Source: Chryseobacterium sp. JV274 (GTDB taxonomy: Bacteria > Bacteroidota > Bacteroidia > Flavobacteriales > Weeksellaceae). From it: 64,000 nucleotides of DNA. Position numbers and translations under genes: made by a program. Position 1 is the first letter of the stretch; each line of letters begins with the position of its first letter. Shown here one piece after another: positions 17,942-27,299 of this stretch. The stretch lies in the NCBI RefSeq assembly GCF_903969135.1, contig NZ_LR824569.1:62001-126000 (forward strand). Direction: 5' to 3'. The notes under the pieces are model-generated. The model did not search any database and was not told the origin of the DNA. It saw only the letters and a list, made by a program, of their open reading frames with translations.

Positions 17942-18425
17942 AATAGAAAACAAAAGTACAATTTAATTTGATAAAAATGGGATGATCAAGAAAAAGTAAC
18001 AGATATTTTTCAAACTGTAGTTTCAAATCTAATGATTTTATTTTCCGTTGAGTGTATGGAATATTTTCCGCAGCAGTATGATCCAGATCATATTTTGTGA
18101 GAGAAACAACTTGCTATATTTGGCCCATTGAAATTTCATATTTCTGACAAATTACAGTATAACCTTCCGATGATTCGGGAGGTTTTGTTTCTATATTAAG
18201 TTTATAAGTTACAGCCTCAATAAATCCAGAGATTGAGCAAATTCAACAAACGTCTTAACAAGCCTAAGATAAGCTGCAAACAAAAAAGACAGAGGTTGGC
18301 ACATAAAAAAGAAAGTCAGCACTTAAAAGAAAATAATAATAACACTTTATAAAAACAGGTGTTTTTCCTCACTATTTTGGGATTTACAATTTTAATTTTG
18401 CTGAGCAATACATAAAACTAAATAC
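17942..18425. other. Gene-free stretch with one hairpin
   Basis: No open frame here has a credible start and domain. The only clear structure is an intrinsic terminator-like hairpin: AACCTTCCGA (18161-18170) with TCGGGAGGTT (18175-18184), one wobble, then TTGTTT. It points rightwards, though no plus-strand gene lies before it, so a small RNA or a decayed gene may precede it. Confidence 0.4.
18161..18190 (+). terminator. Orphan intrinsic terminator
   Basis: A 10-bp stem with one G-T pair and a four-base loop, followed by TTGTTT. No gene on the plus strand ends here. Confidence 0.5.
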
Positions 18426-18866
18426 ATGAAAACATCACAAAAAGGAATCAACCTGATTGTATCATTTGAAGGCTTCAGCGCTAAGCCTTATCTGGATTCT
18501 GCAGGAATTCCGACGATAGGGTATGGTAACACTTACTATCCCGGAGGAAAGAAAGTAACTATGAAAGATCCGACAATCACAAAAGAAAAAGGAGCAGAGC
18601 TATTCGCTGCAGTTTTGCCAACTTATGAAAAAATAGTGAACTCAAAAGTGAAAATAACACTTAATCAGAATCAGTTTGATGCTTTAGTTTCTCATGCTTA
18701 TAACACCGGAGGATCTGAGACTTTGTTTTTTCTGATCAATAGAAGAGCAACGGATTCAGAAATTAAAGATTGGTTTACAAAACGATATATTACCGCCGGA
18801 GGAAAAGTTTTAAACGGGCTTATCCGAAGAAGAAAGGCAGAAGCTGATTTGTTCTTCACAAAATAA
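18426..18866 (+). CDS. Phage-type lysozyme (GH24, T4-lysozyme fold)
   Basis: A 146-residue muramidase that cleaves the glycan strands of peptidoglycan. 'LIVSFEGFSAKPYLDSAGIPTIGYGNT' holds the catalytic Glu (E15) and the following beta hairpin typical of GH24 endolysins. 'LNQNQFDALVSHAYNTGG' and 'GLIRRRKAEADLF' are the other family landmarks. There is no signal peptide, as in phage endolysins that rely on a holin, but no holin or phage gene is nearby. It is probably a domesticated phage gene; a secreted antibacterial effector is an alternative. The convergent lipoprotein gene could be linked only by position. Confidence 0.85.
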   Translation: MKTSQKGINLIVSFEGFSAKPYLDSAGIPTIGYGNTYYPGGKKVTMKDPTITKEKGAELFAAVLPTYEKIVNSKVKITLNQNQFDALVSHAYNTGGSETLFFLINRRATDSEIKDWFTKRYITAGGKVLNGLIRRRKAEADLFFTK

Positions 18867-18872
18867 ACAATC

Positions 18873-18890
18873 CCCCACTGTAAGGTGGGG
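18873..18890. terminator. Terminator between lysozyme and lipoprotein genes
   Basis: CCCCAC (18873-18878) pairs with GTGGGG (18885-18890) around loop TGTAAG. It lies between convergent genes. The same stem recurs at 19574-19591. Confidence 0.6.
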
Positions 18891-18911
18891 AAAATTTTGA
18901 TTCAATTATTT

Positions 18912-19454
18912 CTAATTAACAATTATAACCCCGTTAAGGTCATGATCCATTAAACATTGAAAGTATGCCATATCATGATTACTAAGCCCCTCTAGAGCTA
19001 TCGATGTTGCTGTATAAGAGACTTGTCCTGATTTGATCCATAACTTGCCATTATCGTCAACAACTTCAATGCTATAGACTTCCCCTTTACAAGCATATAT
19101 CATATATCCATCGCCTAGATAATTTTCATTTAAAATATATATTTGGGGAACGCTTTTAGATGTATTTGAGGTACTATTATTTAATTTCTTAACTGTAAGT
19201 TGATTATTTGAATTTGAAAGCATAATATTTGTTTCTTTAATCAAATAAGTGTCTACATACTTTACTTCTTTTCCAAAAGTAACCTTTAAAACAGATTTGC
19301 CGTTTACAATAGCGGGTTCAACTTTACGTTCTTCATTTTGAGATTTTGAACGAGTTTCTTGAGTGTTTTCAGTATTATCTTGTTCACAAGAATTCATAAA
19401 CGACATTATAACTATTGAACAAGCAATAGCCTTAAAAGGAATTTTAATTTTCAT
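18912..19454 (-). CDS. Lipoprotein of unknown function
   Basis: A 180-residue protein with a signal peptide and lipobox ('VIMSFMNSC', Cys near residue 23), so it is anchored to a membrane. After a polar linker ('EQDNTENTQETRSKSQNEERK') comes a beta-rich region with 'VLKVTFGKEVKYVDTYLIKETN' and 'EVYSIEVVDDNGKLWIKSG'. It lies tail to tail with the lysozyme gene. Protection against the lysozyme is a possible reading, but nothing in the sequence shows it. Confidence 0.65.
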   Translation of the reverse strand: MKIKIPFKAIACSIVIMSFMNSCEQDNTENTQETRSKSQNEERKVEPAIVNGKSVLKVTFGKEVKYVDTYLIKETNIMLSNSNNQLTVKKLNNSTSNTSKSVPQIYILNENYLGDGYMIYACKGEVYSIEVVDDNGKLWIKSGQVSYTATSIALEGLSNHDMAYFQCLMDHDLNGVIIVN

Positions 19455-19573
19455 GGTATAAGCTTTTTTTAACTACTACAAACTTAATAATTAATACTAT
19501 TTAGAACAATTAAATATAAGTGACAGTTATCATAGCTGATTTATTAATGGGGGACAATTATAAAATAAAAATT

Positions 19574-19591
19574 CCCCACTTAACAGTGGGG
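19574..19591 (-). terminator. Terminator of the small gene at 19598-19816
   Basis: Stem CCCCAC/GTGGGG, six-base loop. Reading on the minus strand it is followed by a T-rich tract, directly after the stop codon of the upstream small gene. Confidence 0.65.
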
Positions 19592-19597
19592 ATCTTT

Positions 19598-19816
19598 TTA
19601 TCTTAACACAACGTATCCCTCAAACGGGTCTCTATTAATTGACAACAATACAGTTGCTCCTTTGTCTTTTATGCTAATATCAATAGGGTAATAACTTTCA
19701 TCTTGGTCCTTTTTGAAAACTTGAATCATGTGTTTGCCAGGTTCCTTTTTTGTGATTAGAATAGCAAACATTCCATCTAGGTTATTCCATGTTTCAACTG
19801 TAAAATCGATTGTCAT
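19598..19816 (-). CDS. Small hypothetical protein
   Basis: 72 residues from ATG 19816; an upstream ATG at 19870 would add 18 residues and is less likely. A compact beta-rich sequence ('FTVETWNNLDGMFAILITKKEPGKHMIQVFKKDQDESYYPIDISIKDKGATVLLSINRDPFEGYVVLR') with no signal peptide. It ends in its own terminator, which supports a real gene. I do not recognise a family. Confidence 0.45.
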   Translation of the reverse strand: MTIDFTVETWNNLDGMFAILITKKEPGKHMIQVFKKDQDESYYPIDISIKDKGATVLLSINRDPFEGYVVLR

Positions 19817-19959
19817 AATTATTATTTTTTTGTTAAGTTCCGAATATACAAACAATTCAAAATCAATCATTACGGTTTCCCGTAGAGTTATGACTACAGC
19901 CTCTCCGTATATTTACGGAGTTTGTATAAACTAAAAGTACAAGTCAAGTTTTTTTAATG

Positions 19960-19980
19960 TCCTCGGTTTCCGGGGATTTT
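19960..19980 (+). terminator. Orphan terminator 1
   Basis: TCCTCGG pairs with CCGGGGA around TTT (19960-19976), with one T-G pair, followed by TTTT. No gene ends before it. Confidence 0.55.
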
Positions 19981-20129
19981 TACGTTAAAAGAAAAATGTA
20001 CCACAAAAAGAACGATTTCATTAAACAGTAAGTTTATGGCATATGCATTGTTATTGATTAAAAAGAGTTTTTAAGAGATACTTTATTTAACACCACATCA
20101 TTATAACTTATAATTCATTTTGAACTTTT

Positions 20130-20158
20130 ACCTCCCTATTGACACGGGAGGTTTTTTT
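20130..20158 (+). terminator. Orphan terminator 2
   Basis: ACCTCCC (20130-20136) pairs perfectly with GGGAGGT (20146-20152), followed by seven T bases. It is strong and has no upstream gene on this strand. Confidence 0.65.
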
Positions 20159-20234
20159 ATGATTTTAATCATAATTCAATTAATGGAGATTTATTAATTT
20201 TGAAATGTTAATAAAATTTTTATTATAAGTTTTT

Positions 20235-20261
20235 ATCCCCGGAGAGATCCGGGGATTTTTC
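20235..20261 (+). terminator. Orphan terminator 3
   Basis: ATCCCCGG (20235-20242) pairs perfectly with CCGGGGAT (20249-20256), followed by T bases. A candidate promoter TAATTTTG (20195-20202) lies shortly before it, so a transcript of about 50 bases is possible. Confidence 0.65.
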
Positions 20262-20581
20262 TTTTAATTGTAGTTTTTTCTCCTTTAAAAGAATGATAAA
20301 CCGGATTTTATTGATTTACATTTAGACGGATTTGAATTTATTTTGAGTACAACGGGTAAAGGGTTCTTAATGATTTTGGAGCGGATTTATTCCTGAATTT
20401 CAGATTTTAATAATACGATATTCAGGCGGTTACAGATACAGATCTTATAAACATAGCAGATCCAAAACTTAAACGGAATGAAAGTTGAAACCATGACCAG
20501 AAATGTAAACTGATGGCTAAATAAGTGTACTGACTTTGCATGTCGAAAAAATAGTTAAACCTTTGTTGATAAATTATAAGT

Positions 20582-22621
20582 TCACCAAATTTCTACCCCT
20601 TTAATATTCAAATTGGCCGAATCTTTTTTACTACAGTTCCATGCTTGTTTAAATTCTCTTAATTGTGTCAGGGGGCCGTTTATCCTAAATCTGAAAGGTA
20701 CATGAGGGTTGGTTAATAGTTCATTACGTAGAGCTTCAGGACTGATGTTGCCATGCCACATTTGTGCCCACCCTAAAAAGAAACGTTGCTGCCAGGTGAA
20801 ACCGTTAATAGATGCAGGTTGCTTTTTTTTATCATAACTTTTTTCAAGTGCATGATAGGCCAGAGTAAGTCCACCAAGATCTGCTATATTTTCGCTTATA
20901 GTGAGCTGTCCGTTAATGTGTACTCCTGGCTGGGCTTCCATTTGGTTAAAATAATCAATGTATTCTTTTGTGAGGTTTTCAAAATTATGTCTGTCTATTG
21001 ATGTCCACCAGTTATTTAAATTACCTGAAGCATCGAATTTCGAACCTCTGTCATCAAAAGCATGGGTTATTTCATGTCCTATCGCCGCGATTATGGCACC
21101 ATAATTTATAGCATCATCTGCTTCATGATTATAAAAAGGTGGCTGCAGGATACCAGCTGGGAAACAAGCACTGTTAGTATATTGATCGTAAAATGCATCA
21201 ACAGTCTGTGGTGTCGCATGCCATTCGCTTTTATCTACTGGTTTATCAATTTTATTGATGCTTTCGTTATGATGAAAAGCTGCAACAGAAATGATATTAT
21301 CTATCAAACGTAATGGTTGTATGGAGATACCGAAATAGTCGGGCCATTTTTCCGGATATCCGATCTTGAAAGTCATTGTCTTTAATTTTTTGTGTGCCAA
21401 CGCTTTGGTGCTATTACTCATCCAGTGTAAGCTGTCTATACGCTGATGATAAACCCAGCGCACATTTTCAATCATTTCACCTATCTTTTGTTTATCTTGT
21501 TCAAGGAAATATCTTTGAACAAAAAGCTTACCTAAAGGCATGCCCAGTGCTTGCTCTAACTCTTTAATTGCCGTGTCTATGCGGCTTTTTTGTTCTTTTT
21601 TTCCAGCCATTACTGTTCCGAAAAAAGCAAAGTGAGGGTTGCTGTATTTCTGTGGCAGGTAAGGTGCAAAATGAGATAAAAGCTGCCACTGGGTATATAA
21701 TTTCAGTACAGTTAATGGTGTTTTATGCAGGAGAGTTGTTAAATTGCTCATATAAGCCCGGTCTTCAATAATAACAGTTTGGGTATTAATTCCTTGTGCT
21801 TTTAAAAACCCGTTCCAATTAAATTGTGATGCTATGTGGCTGAGCTCTGTGACAGATATCTTATTATAGGTTCTTATCTGATCGCGCAACATCAGACTAG
21901 ATAGCTGCAGACGAGCCACGTTTTGCTCCAATTCGTAAATTTTGGAACCAGGGGAAACAACTTTAAGGCCTGCGCTTTTATACATAATGTCGATGTGCTG
22001 GATCATTCTGTCTTTTAAGTTGGCATTTTTAGATTCTTCTAGTGCATAATAGCTTTTATCACCCAAAGTTAATCCGCCTTGCCCTAACGAAAGTATATTC
22101 ATTTGATTATTATGAGCATCGGCTTCCACCTTATAACTGATAAAAGTTGGTACACCAAGCTTTTGAAGTTCCCCGGAGAAGTTTACCCAATCGGTATAAT
22201 CTTTAATATGATCAATTCGTTCAAAATAGCTGTCAAGAGGTGAAAGTCCTAACTTTTCTATGGAAGCAGTATCCATGTAAGATCTGTAAAAATCAGCTAT
22301 CTGTTGAGATTCTGAACCTAATTTGAGATTAGGTAATTTACTTATGCTATCTACAATATTTTTCAGTTTCACTTTGTTGTCCCGATCAAGAATTTCGAAA
22401 GCACCCCATCTGCTTTCAGTAGCAGGAAGAGGGTTTTTCTTCTTCCAGTTACCATTAGCAAAGCCATCAAAATCAATACATGGATTTTTAGTAGAATCAA
22501 TATTGCTATTGTCAAAACCTGAATTATTGAAAACAGAACTAATGTTCGCTTTCTTTTCAGCCTTACAAGAAAAGAGTATCGTTATAATAATTAAAAGTGC
22601 TGTCAACTTATGGTTTTTCAT
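20582..22621 (-). CDS. M13-family zinc metallopeptidase, lipoprotein
   Basis: 679 residues from ATG 22621 (a longer frame to 22687 lacks a signal peptide at its start). The signal region 'LTALLIIITILFSC' ends in a lipobox Cys, so the enzyme is a membrane-anchored periplasmic or surface protein. The zinc site is complete: 'GHEITHAFDDRG' (HExxH, near residue 515) and 'ENIADLGGL' (third ligand Glu). 'WWTSIDRHNF' and the C-terminal 'HVPFRFRINGPL' are further neprilysin/PepO landmarks. M13 enzymes cleave short peptides before hydrophobic residues. The gene stands alone. Confidence 0.93.
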   Translation of the reverse strand: MKNHKLTALLIIITILFSCKAEKKANISSVFNNSGFDNSNIDSTKNPCIDFDGFANGNWKKKNPLPATESRWGAFEILDRDNKVKLKNIVDSISKLPNLKLGSESQQIADFYRSYMDTASIEKLGLSPLDSYFERIDHIKDYTDWVNFSGELQKLGVPTFISYKVEADAHNNQMNILSLGQGGLTLGDKSYYALEESKNANLKDRMIQHIDIMYKSAGLKVVSPGSKIYELEQNVARLQLSSLMLRDQIRTYNKISVTELSHIASQFNWNGFLKAQGINTQTVIIEDRAYMSNLTTLLHKTPLTVLKLYTQWQLLSHFAPYLPQKYSNPHFAFFGTVMAGKKEQKSRIDTAIKELEQALGMPLGKLFVQRYFLEQDKQKIGEMIENVRWVYHQRIDSLHWMSNSTKALAHKKLKTMTFKIGYPEKWPDYFGISIQPLRLIDNIISVAAFHHNESINKIDKPVDKSEWHATPQTVDAFYDQYTNSACFPAGILQPPFYNHEADDAINYGAIIAAIGHEITHAFDDRGSKFDASGNLNNWWTSIDRHNFENLTKEYIDYFNQMEAQPGVHINGQLTISENIADLGGLTLAYHALEKSYDKKKQPASINGFTWQQRFFLGWAQMWHGNISPEALRNELLTNPHVPFRFRINGPLTQLREFKQAWNCSKKDSANLNIKGVEIW

Positions 22622-23095
22622 ACTGATAAAAATATAATTTTTCAAACATCTGGTTAAACGGTTTAAAATAGTGAGAAATTTTATCACAATATATTTTTTT
22701 ACCGTTTAATGATATGCTGTTTTATTGTTTTATCCTATGCGTGTTAAACACAATTAAATTATAATAAAATTGTGGATATCTTGCCGATTTGGCAATAGCT
22801 GATAAAATTTTTAGTGGTAAGCCCTGTAACTATGAGAAAAAAGACCATCATGCAAACAAATACAGTTTACTGTTTCCACATGGTTCGCTGCTCATTATGA
22901 AAGGGGATTTGTAGGAGAACTGGGAGCATGGGACGTACCTATGAAAGAACGGATTCATATATGGTTAGGCTGGTTCTTAATTCTTAGGTGTGTATAGATA
23001 TTTTTGTATAAGATAACCTGTTTTTCAAACAGATATTTTACTAGTATTGAAAATATTCTAGAAATATGTTTTTGAAAAACAGGTTATTAATTTTT
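22622..23095. other. Stretch without intact gene; possible coding relic
   Basis: A 53-codon open stretch (22836-22997, plus) without a start codon encodes a Trp-rich sequence including 'WFAAHYERGFVGELGAWDV' and 'IHIWLGWFLIL'. It looks more protein-like than random, but I cannot place it in a family. The right part holds the hairpin at 23013-23087. Confidence 0.3.
23013..23087 (-). terminator. Long hairpin after the GG-leader peptide gene
   Basis: Two 17-base arms, 23013-23029 and 23071-23087, are exact reverse complements. The 41-base spacer can partly pair with itself. On the minus strand the hairpin begins nine bases after the stop codon of the peptide gene. It has no clean T-run, so it may stabilise the 3' end as much as terminate. 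Confidence 0.55.
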
Positions 23096-23236
23096 TTATG
23101 GCTCAAGTCCAGGGCCACCACATGAATTATACGGAACGCATGTTAATTTATCATTTATAAAACATAGTCTGGTACAACCTGCTCCGCCAACAATTGTTTT
23201 TAATTCTGCTTTTTTAAGCTTTTTTAAATTTTTCAT
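23096..23236 (-). CDS. Bacteriocin-like peptide with double-glycine leader
   Basis: A 46-residue peptide. The leader 'MKNLKKLKKAELKTIVGG' (residues 1-18) has the Lys/Leu pattern and Gly-Gly end of peptides cleaved during export by PCAT-type ABC transporters. The core of 28 residues holds four Cys (21, 25, 33, 39) and ends 'CGGPGLEP', so it could be disulphide-bonded or modified. Very similar leaders head the 'bacteriocin-like protein' families common in Chryseobacterium. No peptidase-transporter or modifying enzyme lies nearby. Start, leader and Cys pattern together make it a real gene; antibacterial activity is not shown. Confidence 0.75.
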   Translation of the reverse strand: MKNLKKLKKAELKTIVGGAGCTRLCFINDKLTCVPYNSCGGPGLEP

Positions 23237-23834
23237 ACTAATATTTTTTATGTTCACAACAAATCTCACGAATAATTATTATATACGGGTTTAAATTAAC
23301 GAATTTTAACGTTCTATTTGGTTGGATTTTAAAAATTGGAGTGATACCGAAATCAATAGTTTAAATAATTGATACTATGGTATGATGTGATTCTTTATTT
23401 GATTAAAATAATAATAACTTTGATTTCATTTAATTTTGAGGAAGAACATGCAGGGAAATGAAATTACTTATCAGATTTATTCTCCAGAATTGATACTTGA
23501 ACTGCTTAGCAATGGGGTCACGAAAAAATATATGAAAACCTGATCTAAATGACACAAGGCATTAGACAATACTCACGAAGCTAAAATACTGAACCTCTAC
23601 CTTAAAAATCTTTCAGAACACTCTTTCTTCAAAGGTTGTTTGATTCAGAAAAAAATATATCTGATAGCACGGGGAATTTGTGAGTTTGGCTTCTGTTGAT
23701 CTGCCAACCTTCTGTTTTGTCCATACAAAGTGATTTCGCGGAACATCTCCTGAAGCTAGCGGAGTGTAGGATCTTGTTAAGATGTACAAGATCCCACGAT
23801 TCCCCGGGATGATAAAGTGGAAATTATAGAATTT
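23237..23834. other. Stretch without intact gene
   Basis: Only a 31-codon frame (23448-23543, plus) and stop-broken traces are seen. An inverted repeat GGATCTTGT/ACAAGATCC (23769-23794) lies 41 bases after the response-regulator stop codon and could help end that operon. The sequence looks like decayed coding DNA. Confidence 0.35.
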
Positions 23835-24479
23835 TTAATGATTATACAGCCTAAGAATCTCCACCAATTCGGGTATGGATCGTATTTTCAGTTTCTCAAA
23901 CAGCCTGTTTTTGTAAGTACTGATCGTAGATGAATGGAGATTAAGTTGATTAGAAATTTCTTTGAGAGGAAGACCTTCAGCCAGTTTATTGGCAATTTGC
24001 AATTCGCGGTCTGACAGCGCTTCGAAGGGTGAGTTTTTTGTAGTGCCATTTATCGATTCTAAAAACATCGCTTCTTTTACGTGGTCACTCGCAAACCGGC
24101 CAGTATTGAGCATTGCCGTCAAAGCAGTTTCAACTACTGCATTGGAGCTTTGTTTACTTAAATAGCCACCGGCACCCATCTTTAGATAGCGCATTGCATA
24201 CACCTCTTCATCTTGAGAAGAAAATATAAGAATTTTTAAGTTGGGTTGGTGCATTTTTATGTAGTCAATGGCTTCCTGAACAGAACCATTAGGCATATTG
24301 ACGTCCATGATAGCCAGATCCAGTTCTTCCTTCAGAATGACTTTGTACAGTGATTTAAAATCCTCTACTTCAATGATTGTAGCATCAGGCCAGAGGCGTT
24401 GTATGGTTTGTATTAAACCCATCCGGACGATACCGTGATCGTCTGCTACAATAATACGAACGTTTACTTTTAAACCCAT
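23835..24479 (-). CDS. NarL/LuxR-type response regulator
   Basis: A 214-residue two-domain regulator. The receiver (residues 8-125) has the acidic pocket 'VADDHG', phospho-acceptor D59 in 'LAIMDVNMP', Ser in 'ILIFSSQDE' and Lys in 'YLSKQSS'. The C-terminal LuxR helix-turn-helix is 'LSDRELQIANKLAEGLPLKEISNQLNLHSSTISTYKNRLFEKL'. It overlaps the kinase gene by one base, so the pair is cotranscribed. It is the only DNA-binding output domain among the signalling proteins around the pilus-like locus, and so the best candidate for the TGTAGT sites at the pilin promoters. Confidence 0.92.
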   Translation of the reverse strand: MGLKVNVRIIVADDHGIVRMGLIQTIQRLWPDATIIEVEDFKSLYKVILKEELDLAIMDVNMPNGSVQEAIDYIKMHQPNLKILIFSSQDEEVYAMRYLKMGAGGYLSKQSSNAVVETALTAMLNTGRFASDHVKEAMFLESINGTTKNSPFEALSDRELQIANKLAEGLPLKEISNQLNLHSSTISTYKNRLFEKLKIRSIPELVEILRLYNH

Positions 24480-25213
24480 TATTCTATAAATTTACGTACA
24501 AAGAGGGAAACAGTGGTGCCTTTATTTTCAGCGGAAGTGATTTGAATGTTTCCATGCATCAAGGATACAAAATTTTTCACAATTTTCAAACTTAATCCAA
24601 CTCCTTTCTCACCAGCAGTACCAAGGAATAGGGGGTTACCATAAGTGAAGATTTCAGATAAATATTTTTCATCCATTCCCGTTCCGAAGTCGCTCACAGA
24701 AATTATCACCTGACGATCATCCGTAACTTCCTGCAAGTGAATGTCATTCCCGGAAAAAGAGTATTTCACTGCATTATTGAGAATTTTGTCTAAAACATAT
24801 TGCAGCAACAAACGATCGGTTGTAACAAATGCATTGGGATCTCCTTTAAAGTGAAATTTAATATTTTTTTCTTTTAATTTAAGTGCATATTTTTCTTCAA
24901 AATGGTGAAAAAGATCCATCATCATGATTTTCTCAGGTTTAATCTTAAATTCCCCATATTGCGTTTTTAACCAAGAGGTGCTGTCCTGAATGGTTTGCAG
25001 ATTCTTTTGGGCATCGCATTTTAACTGCGGCAACAACTTAAAAAAATCTTCCTCACTTATAGTCTTTTCTTCTACCGCTTCTATAAGCCACAGAAAATTT
25101 CCAAACATTTCCTTTGAATCGTGAGATAATATCGAGATCAGTCCGTTTTTAAAACTGATTTCATTTTCCAGTTTTTCAATTTTTAATTGTAGTTCGTTGC
25201 TAAGGTCATTCAT
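24479..25213 (-). CDS. Histidine kinase without sensor domain
   Basis: A 244-residue soluble kinase. An N-terminal coiled coil leads into an H-box-like 'ISILSHDSKEMFGNFLWLIE' (His near 30), then the ATP-binding domain with N-box 'KILNNAVKYS', G1 'DFGTGM' and G2 'GEKGVGLSLKIV'. There is no membrane segment or recognisable input domain, so it must sense through a partner or receive a signal in the cytoplasm. The cognate regulator overlaps it downstream; a hybrid kinase gene lies 61 bases upstream on the same strand. Confidence 0.87.
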   Translation of the reverse strand: MNDLSNELQLKIEKLENEISFKNGLISILSHDSKEMFGNFLWLIEAVEEKTISEEDFFKLLPQLKCDAQKNLQTIQDSTSWLKTQYGEFKIKPEKIMMMDLFHHFEEKYALKLKEKNIKFHFKGDPNAFVTTDRLLLQYVLDKILNNAVKYSFSGNDIHLQEVTDDRQVIISVSDFGTGMDEKYLSEIFTYGNPLFLGTAGEKGVGLSLKIVKNFVSLMHGNIQITSAENKGTTVSLFVRKFIE

Positions 25214-25274
25214 AAATTCTGTATCAAAGCTTAAAAAAAACTATTCAGGTATTTTTTTAAGCATAGTTTATTAT

Positions 25275-27272
25275 TTATTCTTTTTCGATTTCCGTACCAA
25301 ACCATTTTTGAATCATATCAGACAGGGTTTGCTTTAATAAGGGTTTGGTTAAAAAATCTGACATTCCGGCTTGCAGACATTTTTCTTTATCACCAGGCAG
25401 ACTCCCTGCTGTTACTGCAATAATAGGTATTTCGATGTTTTTTTCCAAGGCTCTTATTTCTTTGGTTGCTTCAATACCATTGAGATGAGGCATCTGAATA
25501 TCCATTAAAATAAGATCAGGACTCTCTTTTTGGTGTTTTTCAACCGCTTCAGTACCATCTTTTGCCTCGATGATTAAAGCTTGAGGAATAATCTCCTTTA
25601 AATAAGTTTTGATAAGAAGTAAATTAATAGGATTATCCTCAGCAATTAAAATTTTTATTTCGCGCATGCTCACTTCATTTGCTGCATTTTTTATTTGATC
25701 CGGTTTTTTCTTTTCAGAACTCTTTAAGGTGGATAAAATCTGGTACATCTGTTTCATACGAATTGGTTTTACAAGCCGATTTTCTATTTCTAATTCGTCA
25801 CATGCAGCCTGCAAATTAGTATCATCGGACGAGCTGTACAAAACAACATACGGCACTACATGGTTGGCGTCGGGAATAATATTTTTCATTTTTCTTATGG
25901 TTTCAATGCCATCCATAATCGGCATATGATAATCCATAATAATCACATCGAATTTGGACTTGTTCATAATCAATAGCAAAGCCTTCAACCCGCTATCGCA
26001 TTCCGTTACTTCGATATTTTTTCGTTCCAGCATCCTTTTCAGGATTTTCCGATTGTTTTCATTATCGTCCACAATCAAAACTCTCTTAATATCACTTAAG
26101 TTTAAATCATATTCCTCTTCCTCAGTGTCGAACAGAATATCAAAGAAAAAGTCGCTGCCCTTTCCCTGATCGCTTTCGACTTGTAATATACTGTCGGCAA
26201 GTGCCAAGATTTGGTTCGAAATGGTGAGTCCCATGCCAGTCCCTCCATATCTTTTAGTAATACTGCCATCTCCCTGTGAAAAAGGGTTGAAAATTTCAGC
26301 CTGTTTTTCGCTGCTGATTCCAATGCCTGTATCGCGAACTCCAAATCGGATTCGTTTTTTTCCTTCTCCTAAATCATCTAAAACTTTGACATATGAAACA
26401 ATCTCGCCTTCCTCGGTAAATTTTAAAGCGTTGCTCAAAAGGTTGACAAAAACCTGTTTTAAGCGCATCTCATCAGTCCATATATATCTAGGTATGGTGT
26501 CATCAATATCGATGAGCATTTCTACTTGCTTTTTAGTATTACTGTACGCAACAATATTGAAGGCTTCTGAAACCAGTTCTTCAATCTCTACTTTGTCGAG
26601 ATTTAGCTTAAGTTTTTGCTTTTCTAATTTTGAGAAGTCCAAAATATCGTTGATGATGCTGTATAAGGATACACCGGATTGGTTGATGATTTCCAGGTAT
26701 TGTCTTTGCATTTCGTCCAGATTGGTTTCCATAAGGAGCTCTGTAAAACCGATAATACCATTTAATGGGGTTCTTATCTCATGACTCATATTGGCCACAA
26801 ACTCTGATTTTAAAACATAGGCTTTTTCTGCCAGTTCTCTTTCTTTATCCAAATGACATTTTGCCGCTTGGTTCAATATCTTGTTGACCAACTCTTCCTC
26901 TGCTTTATCTAAATTTTTCTCTTCCCTGTCAAATAAATTTAAATGAGTGATCAGATTGTCCTCACGACCGGGGATGGGATAACTTCTATGAAATTTAAAT
27001 TCCGAGTTCTTAGACTCATAAACCGAAGTCTGGTCATTCAAAAGAAAGTGAGGATTCTGGGGATAGACCTGATTGGGGGATGCATCACTGGAAGCGAGAA
27101 CGTAAACTTGCCCTTCCGAGGTAATGCTCATGGTGCAAAGCTCCATGTTGGTCATCTTGGCCGCCGCGAATACTAAGAAATCAAAAACATCGGTATGTTT
27201 TTTTTCGAATGCACTTAATTTATCAATATAGTGCTGATTCCGCGATTGATCATTGCCATTAATGTGGTCCAT
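25275..27272 (-). CDS. Hybrid histidine kinase with two receiver domains
   Basis: A 665-residue cytoplasmic hybrid kinase. The N-terminal 130 residues resemble a GAF-type sensor. A coiled linker leads to the dimerisation domain with phospho-His H164 ('[16 protein letters not shown]'), then the ATPase domain ('[13 protein letters not shown]', 'DTGIGIS', '[10 protein letters not shown]'). Two receivers follow: '[10 protein letters not shown]' with '[13 protein letters not shown]', and '[10 protein letters not shown]' with '[13 protein letters not shown]'. It has no DNA-binding or HPt domain, so phosphate must pass to another protein. It lies 27 bases after the adhesin-like gene, on the same strand, and may share its transcript. 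Confidence 0.92.
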   Translation of the reverse strand: MDHINGNDQSRNQHYIDKLSAFEKKHTDVFDFLVFAAAKMTNMELCTMSITSEGQVYVLASSDASPNQVYPQNPHFLLNDQTSVYESKNSEFKFHRSYPIPGREDNLITHLNLFDREEKNLDKAEEELVNKILNQAAKCHLDKERELAEKAYVLKSEFVANMSHEIRTPLNGIIGFTELLMETNLDEMQRQYLEIINQSGVSLYSIINDILDFSKLEKQKLKLNLDKVEIEELVSEAFNIVAYSNTKKQVEMLIDIDDTIPRYIWTDEMRLKQVFVNLLSNALKFTEEGEIVSYVKVLDDLGEGKKRIRFGVRDTGIGISSEKQAEIFNPFSQGDGSITKRYGGTGMGLTISNQILALADSILQVESDQGKGSDFFFDILFDTEEEEYDLNLSDIKRVLIVDDNENNRKILKRMLERKNIEVTECDSGLKALLLIMNKSKFDVIIMDYHMPIMDGIETIRKMKNIIPDANHVVPYVVLYSSSDDTNLQAACDELEIENRLVKPIRMKQMYQILSTLKSSEKKKPDQIKNAANEVSMREIKILIAEDNPINLLLIKTYLKEIIPQALIIEAKDGTEAVEKHQKESPDLILMDIQMPHLNGIEATKEIRALEKNIEIPIIAVTAGSLPGDKEKCLQAGMSDFLTKPLLKQTLSDMIQKWFGTEIEKE

Positions 27273-27299
27273 AAGGAAGGTTTTTTTTAGAAAGTATCG

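Larger units (their letters stand above)
19817..20581. other. Gene-free stretch with serial terminators
   Basis: Over 760 bases hold no convincing gene. They contain an inverted repeat CTCCGTA/TACGGAG (19903-19920) and three rightward intrinsic terminators at 19960-19980, 20130-20158 and 20235-20261. A TAnnTTTG element (TAATTTTG, 20195-20202) lies 33 bases before the last hairpin. The pattern suggests very short transcripts or decayed genes. Confidence 0.45.

Noticed and set aside
18426..20581. Region as a prophage
   Set aside because: Only one phage-type gene is present; no integrase, capsid, tail or holin gene was seen.
25729..26784. Plus-strand frames inside the hybrid kinase genes
   Set aside because: They are antisense shadows of strong kinase domains, with no family features of their own.
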